A stretch of 64,000 nucleotides of DNA from Streptomyces sp. FIT100. Its GTDB lineage: Bacteria; Actinomycetota; Actinomycetes; Streptomycetales; Streptomycetaceae. The notes under the pieces were generated by a model. That model saw nothing but the letters and a program-made list of their open reading frames with translations. It was not told the origin of the DNA and did not search any database. Position numbers and translations under genes: made by a program. Shown here in pieces: positions 33,636 to 42,414 of this stretch; position 1 is the stretch's first letter; every line of letters starts with the position of its first letter. The stretch is from the NCBI RefSeq assembly GCF_024584805.1, contig NZ_CP075715.1, positions 7,349,526 to 7,413,525 of the forward strand, given 5' to 3'.

Positions 33636-33698
33636 CACCGAGGGGCCCCCGCCCGGCGGTGGCGACGACCACGCCCACCCGTTCGGTGGTTCGCGGGT

Positions 33699-34109
33699 CT
33701 ACGGATCGATGACAGCGGCGATGGCCTCGATCTCCACGAGCTGGTCTCTGTAGCCGAGCACGGTGACGCCCATCAGGGTGCTGGGGACGTCGTGGTCGCC
33801 GAATGAGTCGCGGACCACCTCCCAGGCGGTCACGAGGTCCTCCCGCCGGGTGGAGGCGACGAGGACCCGTGTGCTGATGACGTCCTCGAGCGACGCGCCG
33901 GCGGCGGTGAGGGCGGCTCGCATGTTCGCGATCGCCTTCGCCGCTTGGCCGGCGTAGTCGCCGACCGCAGCCGTGGAGCCGTCCTCGTCGAGCGGACACG
34001 CTCCGGCGAGGAAGACGAGCCGGGACTCGGCGGGCGCCGTGGCTGCGTAGGCGTACTCGGCCACCTGGGACAGGGTGTCGGAGCGGATCAGGGTGATGGC
34101 ACGGGCCAC
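33699..34109 (-). CDS. RidA-family protein
   Basis: A 136-residue YjgF/YER057c/UK114 protein. It contains the fold landmarks VFLAGACPLDEDG, QAAKAIANMRAALTAAGASLEDV, and the end STLMGVTVLGYRDQLVEIEAIA. RidA proteins hydrolyse reactive enamine/imine intermediates. The active-site Arg expected near the ..PxR.. region is replaced by STLMG, although YRDQ supplies an Arg two strands on, so it may be a RidA subgroup with another activity. GTG 34109. It stands alone, convergent to the MHS transporter. Confidence 0.86.
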   Translation of the reverse strand: MARAITLIRSDTLSQVAEYAYAATAPAESRLVFLAGACPLDEDGSTAAVGDYAGQAAKAIANMRAALTAAGASLEDVISTRVLVASTRREDLVTAWEVVRDSFGDHDVPSTLMGVTVLGYRDQLVEIEAIAAVIDP

Positions 34110-34355
34110 GTCTCTGCGGTCCCTTCTCGTCGTCCTGGAGTGCGGCCCATCCTGTCAGCGGTGCTGTGGCTCCTGCCTCCCGTTTTCGACAGCGGTGCGA
34201 CCTCAGCCACCGCCGGATGCTCTCGCGGTGAACCGGCCGTGCAGGAACGGGAGAGGGCGTTCAGCCGACTGCCACCGCACGGTCACGGCCATCTAGCACA
34301 GTGCGCCCTGGTTGAGGGTCGTTTGCCGACCTTCATGGCAATGAGGAGCGCACAG

Positions 34356-36257
34356 ATGAACGCAGAAGGGCAGAGCCTGCCCACCAGCCGGCCTCGCAGA
34401 CGGGCGTTGCTGCAAGCCGCGATGGCCGTTCCGGCGGCCGGCGCGGTCGCCGTGGCCGGGGGCGGGACGCCCGCCGAGGCCGCGTCGCGTACGACCGCGT
34501 CACGGCCCGGCGCGTCCGGCCGCTTCGACGCGGAGAGCCCGCGGTTCGCACTCGCCGTGCTGCCGGACACGCAGTACCTCTTCGACGCCGACAGCTCCGA
34601 TCCCGAACCGCTGCGGGCCACGTTCCGCTATCTCGTATCGGAGCGGGAGGAAGCCAACATCGCCTTCATGACCCACCTGGGCGATGTCACCGAGCACGGT
34701 ACGAGCGACGAGATCGAACTCGCCGCGGACACCTTCGGCACCATCCACGGCAAGGTCCCGTACAGCGTTCTCGCCGGCAATCACGACATCAAGTCGAGCA
34801 CCGACGACCAGCGGGGCGACAGCGCGTACCTGTCCTCCTTCGGACCGGACCGGTACGCGTCCATGCCGACGTTCGGCGGCGCGTCGCCCGACGGGTACAA
34901 CACCTTCCACATCCTGCGTGCCGCCGGTCGCGAATGGCTCGTCCTCGCGCTGGACTGGCGGATCTCCGACGCCGGCCTGCGCTGGGCGCAGGGGGTCCTC
35001 GACGCGCACCCGACGCTTCCGGCGATCCTGACCACGCACGACCTCGCGTGGGCCGACGACGAGGGCCGGGCGCAGCTGTCGACCCACGGACAGCGGCTCT
35101 GGGACGGCATCATCCGCGGCAACGACCAGATCTTCCTGGCGCTCGGCGGGCACTACTGGCCCCCGGGGCGGACCGTCCTGACCAACGACGCCGACAACGA
35201 TGTCCACGTACACATCACCAACTACCAGGACCGCTACTACGGCGGCGCCGGAATGATCCGCCTCTACGGCTTCGACCTGGCCCGCAAGACCATCGACGTG
35301 GAGACGTTCTCGCCCTGGTTCCTCGACCGCGACCCGGAGAAGCGCACGCTCCTGGAGGCCGAGACGGTCGAACTGACCGGAGACACGGACCGGTTCGGTC
35401 TGGACATCGACTTCGAGCGGCGATTCGCCGGCTTCGCCCCCGTCGTACCGCCGAGGCCCCGTCCGGCCGCCGCGGTGATGCCGCGCGGCACCGTCGCGTA
35501 CTGGCGCTTCGACGCCTCCGGAACGGCGGCGCCGGGCAAGGACGGCACGCCGGTCGGGTCCGGCACGGTGGTGCGCGACCTCAGCGGGCACGGCAACGAC
35601 CTCACGGCCTCCCGGCTGCACTCCGGCGCCCCCGAGGTCCTCACCTGGTCGACGGAGCACCACCGCGGGCAGCCGGCCCACGCCAGCCTCCGCTTCGACG
35701 GCGGCAAGCAGCCGGACCGCGGTGCGGTCCTGACCACCGCGGCCCACGCCCCGCTCAACTCCGAGAAGTTCACCTCGGGCTACACCATCGAGATCTTCGT
35801 CAAGCTCCCCGAGCCGTTCGAGGGCGACCACGCCTGGATGGGCATCCTGAGCTGGGAGGGACGCAGCGGCGACGCAGGCAAGACCACCGGCTGGTCCCCC
35901 GACGAGCCCACCTGCAGCCTCAACCTGTCGCCCGAGCGCTTCCTGCAGTTCGTGGTCTATCCGCACAAGCAGGACGCCGACCCGACCTCGTGGAGCCACG
36001 CGGTGCCGGTGGGCCGCTGGATGCACATCGCCCTGGTCAACGACGGCCGGCGCACGGTGATGTACGTCGACGGTTCGAAGATCGCCCGCAATCCCGCCCA
36101 GCCCTCGACGGGCATCGCCACGCTGGGCAAGCCGTTCGTCATCGGAGCGACCCAGTTCGACGAGGCTTTCGGGCAGGGCTTCTACGGGTGGATAGGTGAC
36201 ACCCGCATCGTCAACCGCCCCTTGAAGCCGCAGGACTTCATGGCGCTGTCCGACTGA
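34356..36257 (+). CDS. Tat-exported metallophosphoesterase with LamG domain
   Basis: A 633-residue secreted protein. The N-terminus has a Tat-type signal (RPRRRALLQAA, hydrophobic stretch, PAEAA cleavage region). Residues ~65-300 form a calcineurin-like phosphoesterase with PDTQYL, HLGDVTEHG, LAGNHD, TTHDLAW and GGHYW as metal-ligand blocks. Residues ~385-630 form a LamG/concanavalin-like domain (YWRFDASG..., WMHIALVNDGRRTVMYVDG). It probably hydrolyses phosphate esters bound to an extracellular polymer. ATG 34356 is chosen for GAGGAG 7 nt upstream; ATG 34335 and 34341 are in frame. A strong hairpin follows. Confidence 0.9.
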   Translation: MNAEGQSLPTSRPRRRALLQAAMAVPAAGAVAVAGGGTPAEAASRTTASRPGASGRFDAESPRFALAVLPDTQYLFDADSSDPEPLRATFRYLVSEREEANIAFMTHLGDVTEHGTSDEIELAADTFGTIHGKVPYSVLAGNHDIKSSTDDQRGDSAYLSSFGPDRYASMPTFGGASPDGYNTFHILRAAGREWLVLALDWRISDAGLRWAQGVLDAHPTLPAILTTHDLAWADDEGRAQLSTHGQRLWDGIIRGNDQIFLALGGHYWPPGRTVLTNDADNDVHVHITNYQDRYYGGAGMIRLYGFDLARKTIDVETFSPWFLDRDPEKRTLLEAETVELTGDTDRFGLDIDFERRFAGFAPVVPPRPRPAAAVMPRGTVAYWRFDASGTAAPGKDGTPVGSGTVVRDLSGHGNDLTASRLHSGAPEVLTWSTEHHRGQPAHASLRFDGGKQPDRGAVLTTAAHAPLNSEKFTSGYTIEIFVKLPEPFEGDHAWMGILSWEGRSGDAGKTTGWSPDEPTCSLNLSPERFLQFVVYPHKQDADPTSWSHAVPVGRWMHIALVNDGRRTVMYVDGSKIARNPAQPSTGIATLGKPFVIGATQFDEAFGQGFYGWIGDTRIVNRPLKPQDFMALSD

Positions 36258-36283
36258 CCGTCCGTACCCGCGCCCGGAACCGA

Positions 36284-36323
36284 GGACGTCCGGGTCGCCC
36301 CGAAAGGGCCGACCCGGACGTCC
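36284..36323. terminator. Bidirectional hairpin between phosphoesterase and katG
   Basis: GGACGTCCGGGTCG pairs with CGACCCGGACGTCC (36284-36297 and 36310-36323), extended by CCC/GGG around a GAAA-containing loop. It serves both converging genes. Confidence 0.75.
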
Positions 36324-36377
36324 CGGTCAGTCGTGATCAGTCCCTGACCAGCCCTGACCGGTCCTGGCCTGTCTTGA

Positions 36378-38609
36378 TCAGACGAGGTCGAACCGGTCGA
36401 GGTTCATGACCTTGTCCCACGCCGCGACGAAGTCGTGCACGAACTTCTCCCTCGCGTCATCGCTCGCGTAGACCTCCGCGAGCGCGCGCAGCTCGGAGTT
36501 CGAGCCGAAGACGAGGTCGGCACGGGTGCCGGTCCACTTGACCTTGCCCGTGGCGGTGTCGCGGCCCTCGAAGGTGTTCGCGTCCTCGGACGTCGCCTTC
36601 CACGTCGTGCCCAGGTCGAGCAGGTTGACGAAGAAGTCGTTGGTCAGCGACCCGGGCGTCGTGGTGAGGACGCCGTGCGGCGACTGCTGGTGGTTCGCGC
36701 CGAGGACGCGGAGGCCACCGACGAGGGCCGTCATCTCGGGGGCGCTGAGGGTGAGCAGGTTCGCCCGGTCGAGGAGCAGGTACTCGGCCGGCAGGCGGTG
36801 GCCCTTGCCGAGGTAGTTGCGGAAACCGTCGGCGATGGGCTCGAGTGCGGCGAACGACTCCACGTCGGTCTGGTCCTGCGAGGCGTCGGCGCGTCCCGGC
36901 GTGAAGGGGACCTCGACGTCGAAGCCGGCGTCCTCGGCGGCCTTCTCGACGCCCGCGGCGCCGGCGAGGACGATCAGGTCGGCGAGCGAGATCTGCTTGC
37001 CGCCGGCCCCGGCGGTGTTGAAGGACTGCTGGATCCCCTCCAGGGTCCGCAGCACCGCCGCCAGCTCGTCGGGGTCGTTGGCCTCCCAGCCGCTCTGCGG
37101 CTGGAGGCGGATGCGCGCACCGTTGGCGCCGCCGCGCTTGTCGCTGCCGCGGAAGGAAGCGGCCGAGGCCCACGCGGCGGAGACGAGCTGGGGCACCGAC
37201 AGGCCCGAGGCGAGGATCTGGCCCTTGAGGGCGGCGATGTCCTCGGCGTCGACGAGCTCGTGCGTCACCTCGGGCAGCGGGTCCTGCCACAGCAGCGTCT
37301 CGGCCGGGACCTCCGGGCCGAGGTAGCGCACGATCGGGCCCATGTCGCGGTGGGTCAGCTTGAACCAGGCGCGGGCGAAGGCGTCCGCGAACGCGTCGGG
37401 GTTCTCCAGGAAGCGCCGCGAGATCTGCTCGTAGGCCGGGTCGAAGCGGAGCGAGAGGTCGGTCGTCAGCATGGTCGGCGCGTGGGTCTTCGACGCGTCG
37501 TGGGCGTCGGGCACCGTGCCCGCGCCGGCGCCGTCCTTCGGCCGCCACTGGTGCGCGCCCGCGGGGCTCTTGAAGAGCTCCCACTCGTAGCCGAACAGGA
37601 TCTCCAGGAAGCTGTTGTCCCAGGTGATCGGGGTGTTCGTCCAGATGCCCTCGAGACCGCTGGTGATCGCGTCGCCGCCCTTGCCGGTGCCGTGGCTGTT
37701 GCGCCAGCCGAGGCCCTGCTCCTCCATCGGGGCGGCCTCGGGGTCGGGACCGACGGCGTCCGCAGGGCCCGCGCCGTGGGTCTTGCCGAAGGTGTGACCG
37801 CCCGCGATCAGGGCGACCGTCTCCTCGTCGTTCATCGCCATCCGGCGGAACGTCTCACGGATGTCGCGGGCCGCGGCGATCGGGTCCGGAGTGCCGTTGG
37901 GGCCCTCCGGGTTGACGTAGATGAGGCCCATCTGGACCGCGCCGAGCGGGTTCTCCAGCTCCCGGTCGCCGGTGTAGCGCTCGTCGCCGAGCCAGGTCGT
38001 CTCGGGGCCCCAGTACACGTCCTCGTCGGGCTCCCAGACGTCCTCACGGCCGCCGCCGAAGCCGAAGGTCTCGAAGCCCATCGACTCCAGGGCGACGTTG
38101 CCGGCGAGGATCATGAGGTCGGCCCACGAGAGGCTCTGGCCGTACTTCTTCTTGACCGGCCACAGCAGTCGGCGGGCCTTGTCGAGGTTCCCGTTGTCCG
38201 GCCAGCTGTTGAGGGGGGCGAAACGCTGCTGGCCGGCGCCGGCGCCGCCGCGGCCGTCGCTGATCCGGTAGGTGCCCGCGCTGTGCCAGGCCATCCGGAT
38301 GATGAACGGGCCGTAGTGGCCGAAGTCGGCGGGCCACCAGTCCTGAGAGGTCGTCAGCGCCTCGGCGATGTCCCGCTTCACCGTCGGGAGGTCGAGCGTC
38401 TTGAACGCCTCGGCGTAGTCGAACTCCTCGCCGAGAGGGTTGGACACGGCGGGGTTCTTGGCGAGGATCTTCAGGTTGAGCCGCTCCGGCCACCACTGGC
38501 GGTTTCCGCCGCCCTGCGTCGGGTGCGGCGCGCGCCCGTGCGCGACGGGGCAGCCACCTGCGCCCTCCGTCTTCGCGTCTACGACGATTGCATCATGGTT
38601 CTCAGACAT
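36378..38609 (-). CDS. katG: Catalase-peroxidase KatG
   Basis: A 743-residue heme enzyme that removes hydrogen peroxide by catalase and peroxidase reactions. The distal site is RMAWHSAG (Arg105, Trp108, His109), the crosslink Tyr is Tyr231 in LIYVNPEGPNG, and the proximal heme ligand is His272 in GGHTFGKTHG. The length and duplicated two-domain organisation are complete. ATG 38609 follows GGAAGGA by 5 nt. A Fur-family gene is divergent 344 bp away and is the expected peroxide-sensing repressor; a consensus promoter lies about 225 nt upstream, giving a long leader. Confidence 0.97.
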   Translation of the reverse strand: MSENHDAIVVDAKTEGAGGCPVAHGRAPHPTQGGGNRQWWPERLNLKILAKNPAVSNPLGEEFDYAEAFKTLDLPTVKRDIAEALTTSQDWWPADFGHYGPFIIRMAWHSAGTYRISDGRGGAGAGQQRFAPLNSWPDNGNLDKARRLLWPVKKKYGQSLSWADLMILAGNVALESMGFETFGFGGGREDVWEPDEDVYWGPETTWLGDERYTGDRELENPLGAVQMGLIYVNPEGPNGTPDPIAAARDIRETFRRMAMNDEETVALIAGGHTFGKTHGAGPADAVGPDPEAAPMEEQGLGWRNSHGTGKGGDAITSGLEGIWTNTPITWDNSFLEILFGYEWELFKSPAGAHQWRPKDGAGAGTVPDAHDASKTHAPTMLTTDLSLRFDPAYEQISRRFLENPDAFADAFARAWFKLTHRDMGPIVRYLGPEVPAETLLWQDPLPEVTHELVDAEDIAALKGQILASGLSVPQLVSAAWASAASFRGSDKRGGANGARIRLQPQSGWEANDPDELAAVLRTLEGIQQSFNTAGAGGKQISLADLIVLAGAAGVEKAAEDAGFDVEVPFTPGRADASQDQTDVESFAALEPIADGFRNYLGKGHRLPAEYLLLDRANLLTLSAPEMTALVGGLRVLGANHQQSPHGVLTTTPGSLTNDFFVNLLDLGTTWKATSEDANTFEGRDTATGKVKWTGTRADLVFGSNSELRALAEVYASDDAREKFVHDFVAAWDKVMNLDRFDLV

Positions 38610-38837
38610 GGGAATCCTTCCGGACCAGGCGGATCACGGTGCTCTGGAACTGAGGGGCGGTGGAACAGTCGGAGCACAGTCCGGTTCGATGCGGTACGAG
38701 CCCCGCCGCGGCGAGCGCGTGGAGAGCCTCACGCACGACTTGAAGGGAAATACGGCCCTGGTCCCGTCACGTCTCTGTCTCCTGCCGTACTGGTGCCGTA
38801 CTGGAGTCTTCCTGTCCCTTGGCTATCGCCCGATCCG

Positions 38838-38865
38838 ATCCTACGATGGACAGGATCCAAGTCAA
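38838..38865 (-). promoter_or_regulatory. katG promoter
   Basis: Minus-strand TTGACT (38865-38860), 16 nt, TAGGAT (38843-38838). The spacer includes a GGATCCTGTCCATCG stretch and the surrounding GATCCGATCCTACGATGG is rich in short repeats, a likely place for regulator binding. Predicted start near 38830. Confidence 0.6.
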
Positions 38866-38953
38866 GAAGCGCGCCAACCCCGTACCCGATGGGAACCCGG
38901 ACGTCCACTGGTAAACTTTGCGTGCCCAACCGGACCTGAATAGGTGAACCGAC

Positions 38954-39364
38954 ATGAGTGACCTGCTGGAGCGACTGCGAGGGCGTGGCTGGCGAATGAC
39001 CTCCCAGCGACGTGTCGTTGCGGAGGTCCTCGACGGCGACCACGTGCATCTGACGGCCGACGAGGTGCACGCCCGGGCGGCACAGCGGTTGCCCGAGATC
39101 TCCAGGGCGACCGTCTACAACACCCTGGGCGAGATGGTCTCCCTCGGCGAGGTCATAGAGGTCTCCACCGAGGGCCGCGCCAAGCGTTACGACCCCAACG
39201 CGCACCACCCGCACCAGCACTTGGTGTGCTCCAACTGCGGCACGATCCGCGATGTGCACCCGACGGGCAATCCGCTGGCCGACCTTCCGGCGGAGGAGCG
39301 GTTCGGCTTCACGGTCTCCGAGGTCGAGGTCACGTACCGGGGGCTGTGTCCCTCCTGCGTCTAG
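38954..39364 (+). CDS. Fur-family peroxide/iron regulator (FurA/CatR/PerR type)
   Basis: A 136-residue Fur protein. The winged helix carries RMTSQRRVVAEVL and EISRATVYNTLGEMVSLGEV; the metal region is HHPHQHLVC (His84, 85, 87, 89), and the structural zinc pairs are Cys92/Cys95 and Cys132/Cys135. Fur proteins next to katG sense peroxide through metal-catalysed oxidation of His and derepress katG. AGGTG lies ~8 nt before ATG 38954. The stop TAG is within CTAG, the left end of the third miniature element. The divergent layout differs from the co-directional furA-katG operons usual in actinomycetes. Confidence 0.92.
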   Translation: MSDLLERLRGRGWRMTSQRRVVAEVLDGDHVHLTADEVHARAAQRLPEISRATVYNTLGEMVSLGEVIEVSTEGRAKRYDPNAHHPHQHLVCSNCGTIRDVHPTGNPLADLPAEERFGFTVSEVEVTYRGLCPSCV

Positions 39365-39558
39365 GGGGTGTCCGGTGGATCAGGCTGGATCAGCGAGCGG
39401 CGTCATGGGGCTTCGGATCCAAGGCGGAGGAGGGAGACAACGCGGTGGGGGTCCTCCCGTGCCCGGAGGGCTACGGGGGAGGTGGTGACCGACGACAACG
39501 CGGGAGACGGAGTCGCAGGGCGTCGCGAGCCCAGCATGATCCACCGGACACCCCCTAA
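39361..39558 (+). mobile_element. CTAG-bounded MITE-like element, copy 3
   Basis: A 198-bp element with long perfect terminal inverted repeats (TAGGGGGTGTCCGGTGG at the left, its complement at the right ending CCCCCTA). Its central ~80 bp (GGCGGAGGAGGGAG..., CCTCCCGTGCCCG.AGGGCTACGGGGG, CGACCGACGACAACGCGG) is clearly homologous to copies 1 and 2, but the termini differ. The left CTAG holds the fur stop codon; the right end is CTAA. No transposase inside. Confidence 0.78.
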
Positions 39559-39572
39559 ACGTGTCCTGCGGC

Positions 39573-41348
39573 TCAGAGGTCGAGGACGACTTCGGTCGTC
39601 GGGCGGCTGCAGCAGGCGAGGACGGTGCCGGCCTCGGGTGGTTCGAGGGGCTCGGGGGCATAGGTGACGTCGCCCGAGACGAGCGGCGTGACGCACGTGT
39701 GGCAGACGCCCGTGCGGCAGGACCAGCGGGTGGGGATGTCGCAGTCCTCGGCGAGTTCGAGGAGCGAGGTCCGGGTCGGTGACCACGGTGTGGTGATCCC
39801 GCTGCGGGCGAAGGTGACGAGCGGGCCGGTGCCCGTGGGGCCGGGCGGCTGGTGCGGCCGGACCGGGGCGGTCGGCGTGATACCGGGGTTGACGGCGGGC
39901 AGGGCGGTGAACGCCTCGGTGTGGATGCGCTCGGGGCGCAGGCCGTGTTCGCGCAGCCGGCGGCCGACGTCGTCCATGAAGGCGGGCGGTCCGCAGAGGT
40001 AGGCGTCGGCGTCCTGGGGGACGCCCGTCTCGGCCAGTGAGCGGGCGGTCATGCGGCCCTGGTGGATGTGGGGTGCGTCGGGCCGGGATCCGGCTTCGCG
40101 CGTCGCTGTGCCGGAGCCCGCCGCGGTGTAGTGGATGTGCTCATGGCCGTGGGGGAGTTGGGCCACCAGCGCATGGGCCTCGTCCGCGAAGACGTGGTGG
40201 GCGCGGTCGCGGGCTGTGTGGATCCACCAGATGGGGCGCGGGTCGCGTACGGCGGCGAGCCGGTGGAGCATCGCCAGTACGGGCGTGGCGCCGATCCCTG
40301 CCGAGACCAGGGCGACGGGGCCGGCGCCCTGGTCGAGCACGAAGGTCCCGCGGGGGCTCGCGACGTCCACGAGGTCCCCGGGGTGGAGGCTGGCGTGGAG
40401 GTGGCCGCTGACCCGGCCGTGGGGCTCGCGTTTCACGCTGATGCGGTAGGTGCCGGCGCCGGTCGCGGCGGACAGGGAGTAGCTCCGCACCGTGGGGGCG
40501 CCATCGCCTGTGGCGACGCGGAGGGACAGGTACTGGCCGGGCCGGGCCTCGGGGAGCGGCGTGCCGTCGGCCGAGTCGAGGTGGATCGAGGAGACGGTGG
40601 GGGTCTCGGGGACGATACGGGCGACGCGCAGGGTTCTGAAGCCCGCCCATCCTGGTTCCTGCCCGGGCTGCTGGTCCGGCTCGTCCTGCTGGTGCTGCTG
40701 GTGCTGCTGGGCGGAGGCGAGTTCGCGGAAGGACTGCTGCCATCCGGGGCTGAGGGCGGGGATGTCCAGCGCCTTCCGCAACCGGGCCGGGTCGCGGTGG
40801 GGTAGGTAGAGCAGCGCGTCGGTCTCGGCGACGCTGAGCTCTTCCGGGCCCTTGCGGACGAGGGTGATCTCGTCGCCGGCCCGGACGTGTCCCTCGGTGA
40901 GGACGCGCAGGTAGAAGCCGGGGCGCCGGTGGGCCACCAGGAGCGAGGCCATGGCGGGCTCGCCCAGGCGCATGCCGACGCGGTAGCAGGTGACACGGGG
41001 CTGGGTGACCTCGAATTCGGCTTCGCCGATGCGGTACCGGTCGCCGATGCACACGTCGTCGTCGCAGAGCCCGTCGACGGTGAAGTTCTCCCCGAAGATC
41101 CCGAAGGTCAGGTCGTCGCGGCCGAGTTGCTCCTGCCAGTACCGGTAGGACTGCGACTGGTAGACGAGAACGGCGCGCATCTCGCCGCCGTGCCCGGCCA
41201 GGTCTCCCTGCCCGTCGCCGTCGATGTTCAGCCGCCGTACCATCCGGGGGCCGTCCACGGGGGCTTTCCACACACCGGTGCGGACGGTCCTTCCCTGCCA
41301 GGGGACGTCCTTGGGCATCCCCACGTTGACGGACAGCAGTGTCGCCAT
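39573..41348 (-). CDS. MOSC / flavin reductase / [2Fe-2S] ferredoxin fusion
   Basis: A 591-residue three-part enzyme. Residues 1-~215 are a MOSC domain of the YiiM type with the conserved Cys in PRVTCYRVG, plus a small 3-alpha domain (LLYLPHRDPARLRKAL). A Gln-rich linker (QQHQQHQQDEPDQQPGQ) leads to a ferredoxin reductase module (RSYSLSAAT for FAD, SAGIGATPVLAML for NAD, YLCGPPAFM). The C-terminus is a plant-type ferredoxin with CRTGVCHTC (CX4CX2C) and a fourth Cys in LACCSRP. YiiM-like proteins reduce N-hydroxylated compounds with external electron donors; here the donors are fused. ATG 41348 follows AGGAG. Confidence 0.9.
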   Translation of the reverse strand: MATLLSVNVGMPKDVPWQGRTVRTGVWKAPVDGPRMVRRLNIDGDGQGDLAGHGGEMRAVLVYQSQSYRYWQEQLGRDDLTFGIFGENFTVDGLCDDDVCIGDRYRIGEAEFEVTQPRVTCYRVGMRLGEPAMASLLVAHRRPGFYLRVLTEGHVRAGDEITLVRKGPEELSVAETDALLYLPHRDPARLRKALDIPALSPGWQQSFRELASAQQHQQHQQDEPDQQPGQEPGWAGFRTLRVARIVPETPTVSSIHLDSADGTPLPEARPGQYLSLRVATGDGAPTVRSYSLSAATGAGTYRISVKREPHGRVSGHLHASLHPGDLVDVASPRGTFVLDQGAGPVALVSAGIGATPVLAMLHRLAAVRDPRPIWWIHTARDRAHHVFADEAHALVAQLPHGHEHIHYTAAGSGTATREAGSRPDAPHIHQGRMTARSLAETGVPQDADAYLCGPPAFMDDVGRRLREHGLRPERIHTEAFTALPAVNPGITPTAPVRPHQPPGPTGTGPLVTFARSGITTPWSPTRTSLLELAEDCDIPTRWSCRTGVCHTCVTPLVSGDVTYAPEPLEPPEAGTVLACCSRPTTEVVLDL

Positions 41349-41400
41349 TGCGGTTCTCCTGCGTGCGTGCACGTGTCCACGTGTGCCTGAGTACGTGCGT

Positions 41401-41437
41401 GCCTGGGTGCCGGGTGCCTGGGTGCCTGGGTGCCTGC
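41401..41437. repeat. 8-bp imperfect tandem repeat upstream of the MOSC fusion
   Basis: Four to five copies of GCCTGGGT, one lacking a base, in the leader region of the fusion gene. Confidence 0.8.
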
Positions 41438-41506
41438 GTGGGCGGCCGGGGGCAGCCTGTGCTGCGGTCGATATTAGTTCTTCGTCCGGTACTGGCGCGT
41501 CGGCGC

Positions 41507-41944
41507 TCAGTCGGCCGGGGGCTGTTCGGCGGCGCCGTCGCGGCTGCGCTGGTAGTGGCGTCTGGCCTTCATCCGGTTGCCGCAGAGGGCCATCGAGCAC
41601 CACCGGGCCTTGTTGCCCTTGCTGCGGTCGAGGAGGAAGAGCCGGCACTCCGGATTGGCGCACGCCCGAAGCCGGCCGGGCATGGTCTCCAGCAGCCTGC
41701 TCCAGGCCAGCACCGCCTCCACTGCCATCCGGCGCTCTTCGGGTGCGTCGAGCCTCCAGGACACCCCCTCGGGGGAGACCTGCGGGTGCGAGGTGACGCC
41801 CTCGACGAGAGCGGTGAGCGATGTGGCCGGCAGGCTGCCGCGGATCACGCCCTGCAGGGCGTCGCGGGCCTGCACCAGGTGGCGGCGCTCCTCCGCGGTG
41901 CCGCTGCCGCCGTGTGCCTGCTGCCAGGCCCGGGCCACCGTCAA
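41507..41944 (-). CDS. CGNR zinc-finger regulator, 5' end uncertain or damaged
   Basis: The C-terminal half is a clear CGNR zinc finger: LRACANPECRLFLLDRS, then WCSMALCGNRMKARRHYQR, the diagnostic Cys-Gly-Asn-Arg DNA-binding segment. Upstream the family normally has ~60 more residues (an ABATE-like N-terminus with a DFVNT-type motif). Here the best start is TTG 41944, directly after an in-frame stop (TAG near 41955), and further upstream the same frame reads DAVRHGPLPGF, which looks like lost N-terminal coding sequence. A 9-bp repeat tract adjoins it. A truncated gene or a pseudogene is likely. Confidence 0.7.
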   Translation of the reverse strand: MTVARAWQQAHGGSGTAEERRHLVQARDALQGVIRGSLPATSLTALVEGVTSHPQVSPEGVSWRLDAPEERRMAVEAVLAWSRLLETMPGRLRACANPECRLFLLDRSKGNKARWCSMALCGNRMKARRHYQRSRDGAAEQPPAD

Positions 41945-42013
41945 CGGACTGGAGGTCTTCTACCGGAACCCGGGCAGAGGGCCGTGGCGCACGGCGTCGA
42001 CCGCGACCTGGCG

Positions 42014-42085
<72 letters not shown>

Positions 42086-42414
42086 GCCGACCAGGCGGAC
42101 GAGGCGGGAGAGGCCGGCTCCCGCTGAGCGCGGTCCCGCGGTCCCGCTGCCCCGGCGCTGCGTTGGCCCGCCGAGCGCCGCGAACACGGAAAGCCGCTGG
42201 TCGGGCCCGTGGACCGCCGCCCGGAAGCGGCGCTCCGCGGCAGGGCCGGCGTGAGTCCCGACCAGACACCTCATTTCGCCTGATTGACTACTTTCGTTTG
42301 TCTTCTTGTTCCTCTTCGAGCCGCGCTTCGAAGCATCCTGTAGCACCGCCGACGCGCCGGTGCGCGGTGGCGGGCAGCACTCCGATTCACGAAGGACCGA
42401 AGGACCGAAGTCCC

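Noticed and set aside
36435..38939. 834-codon open frame antisense to katG
   Set aside because: Long antisense frames are normal in GC-rich DNA; the minus strand encodes full KatG with all catalytic residues, and the antisense product is low-complexity.
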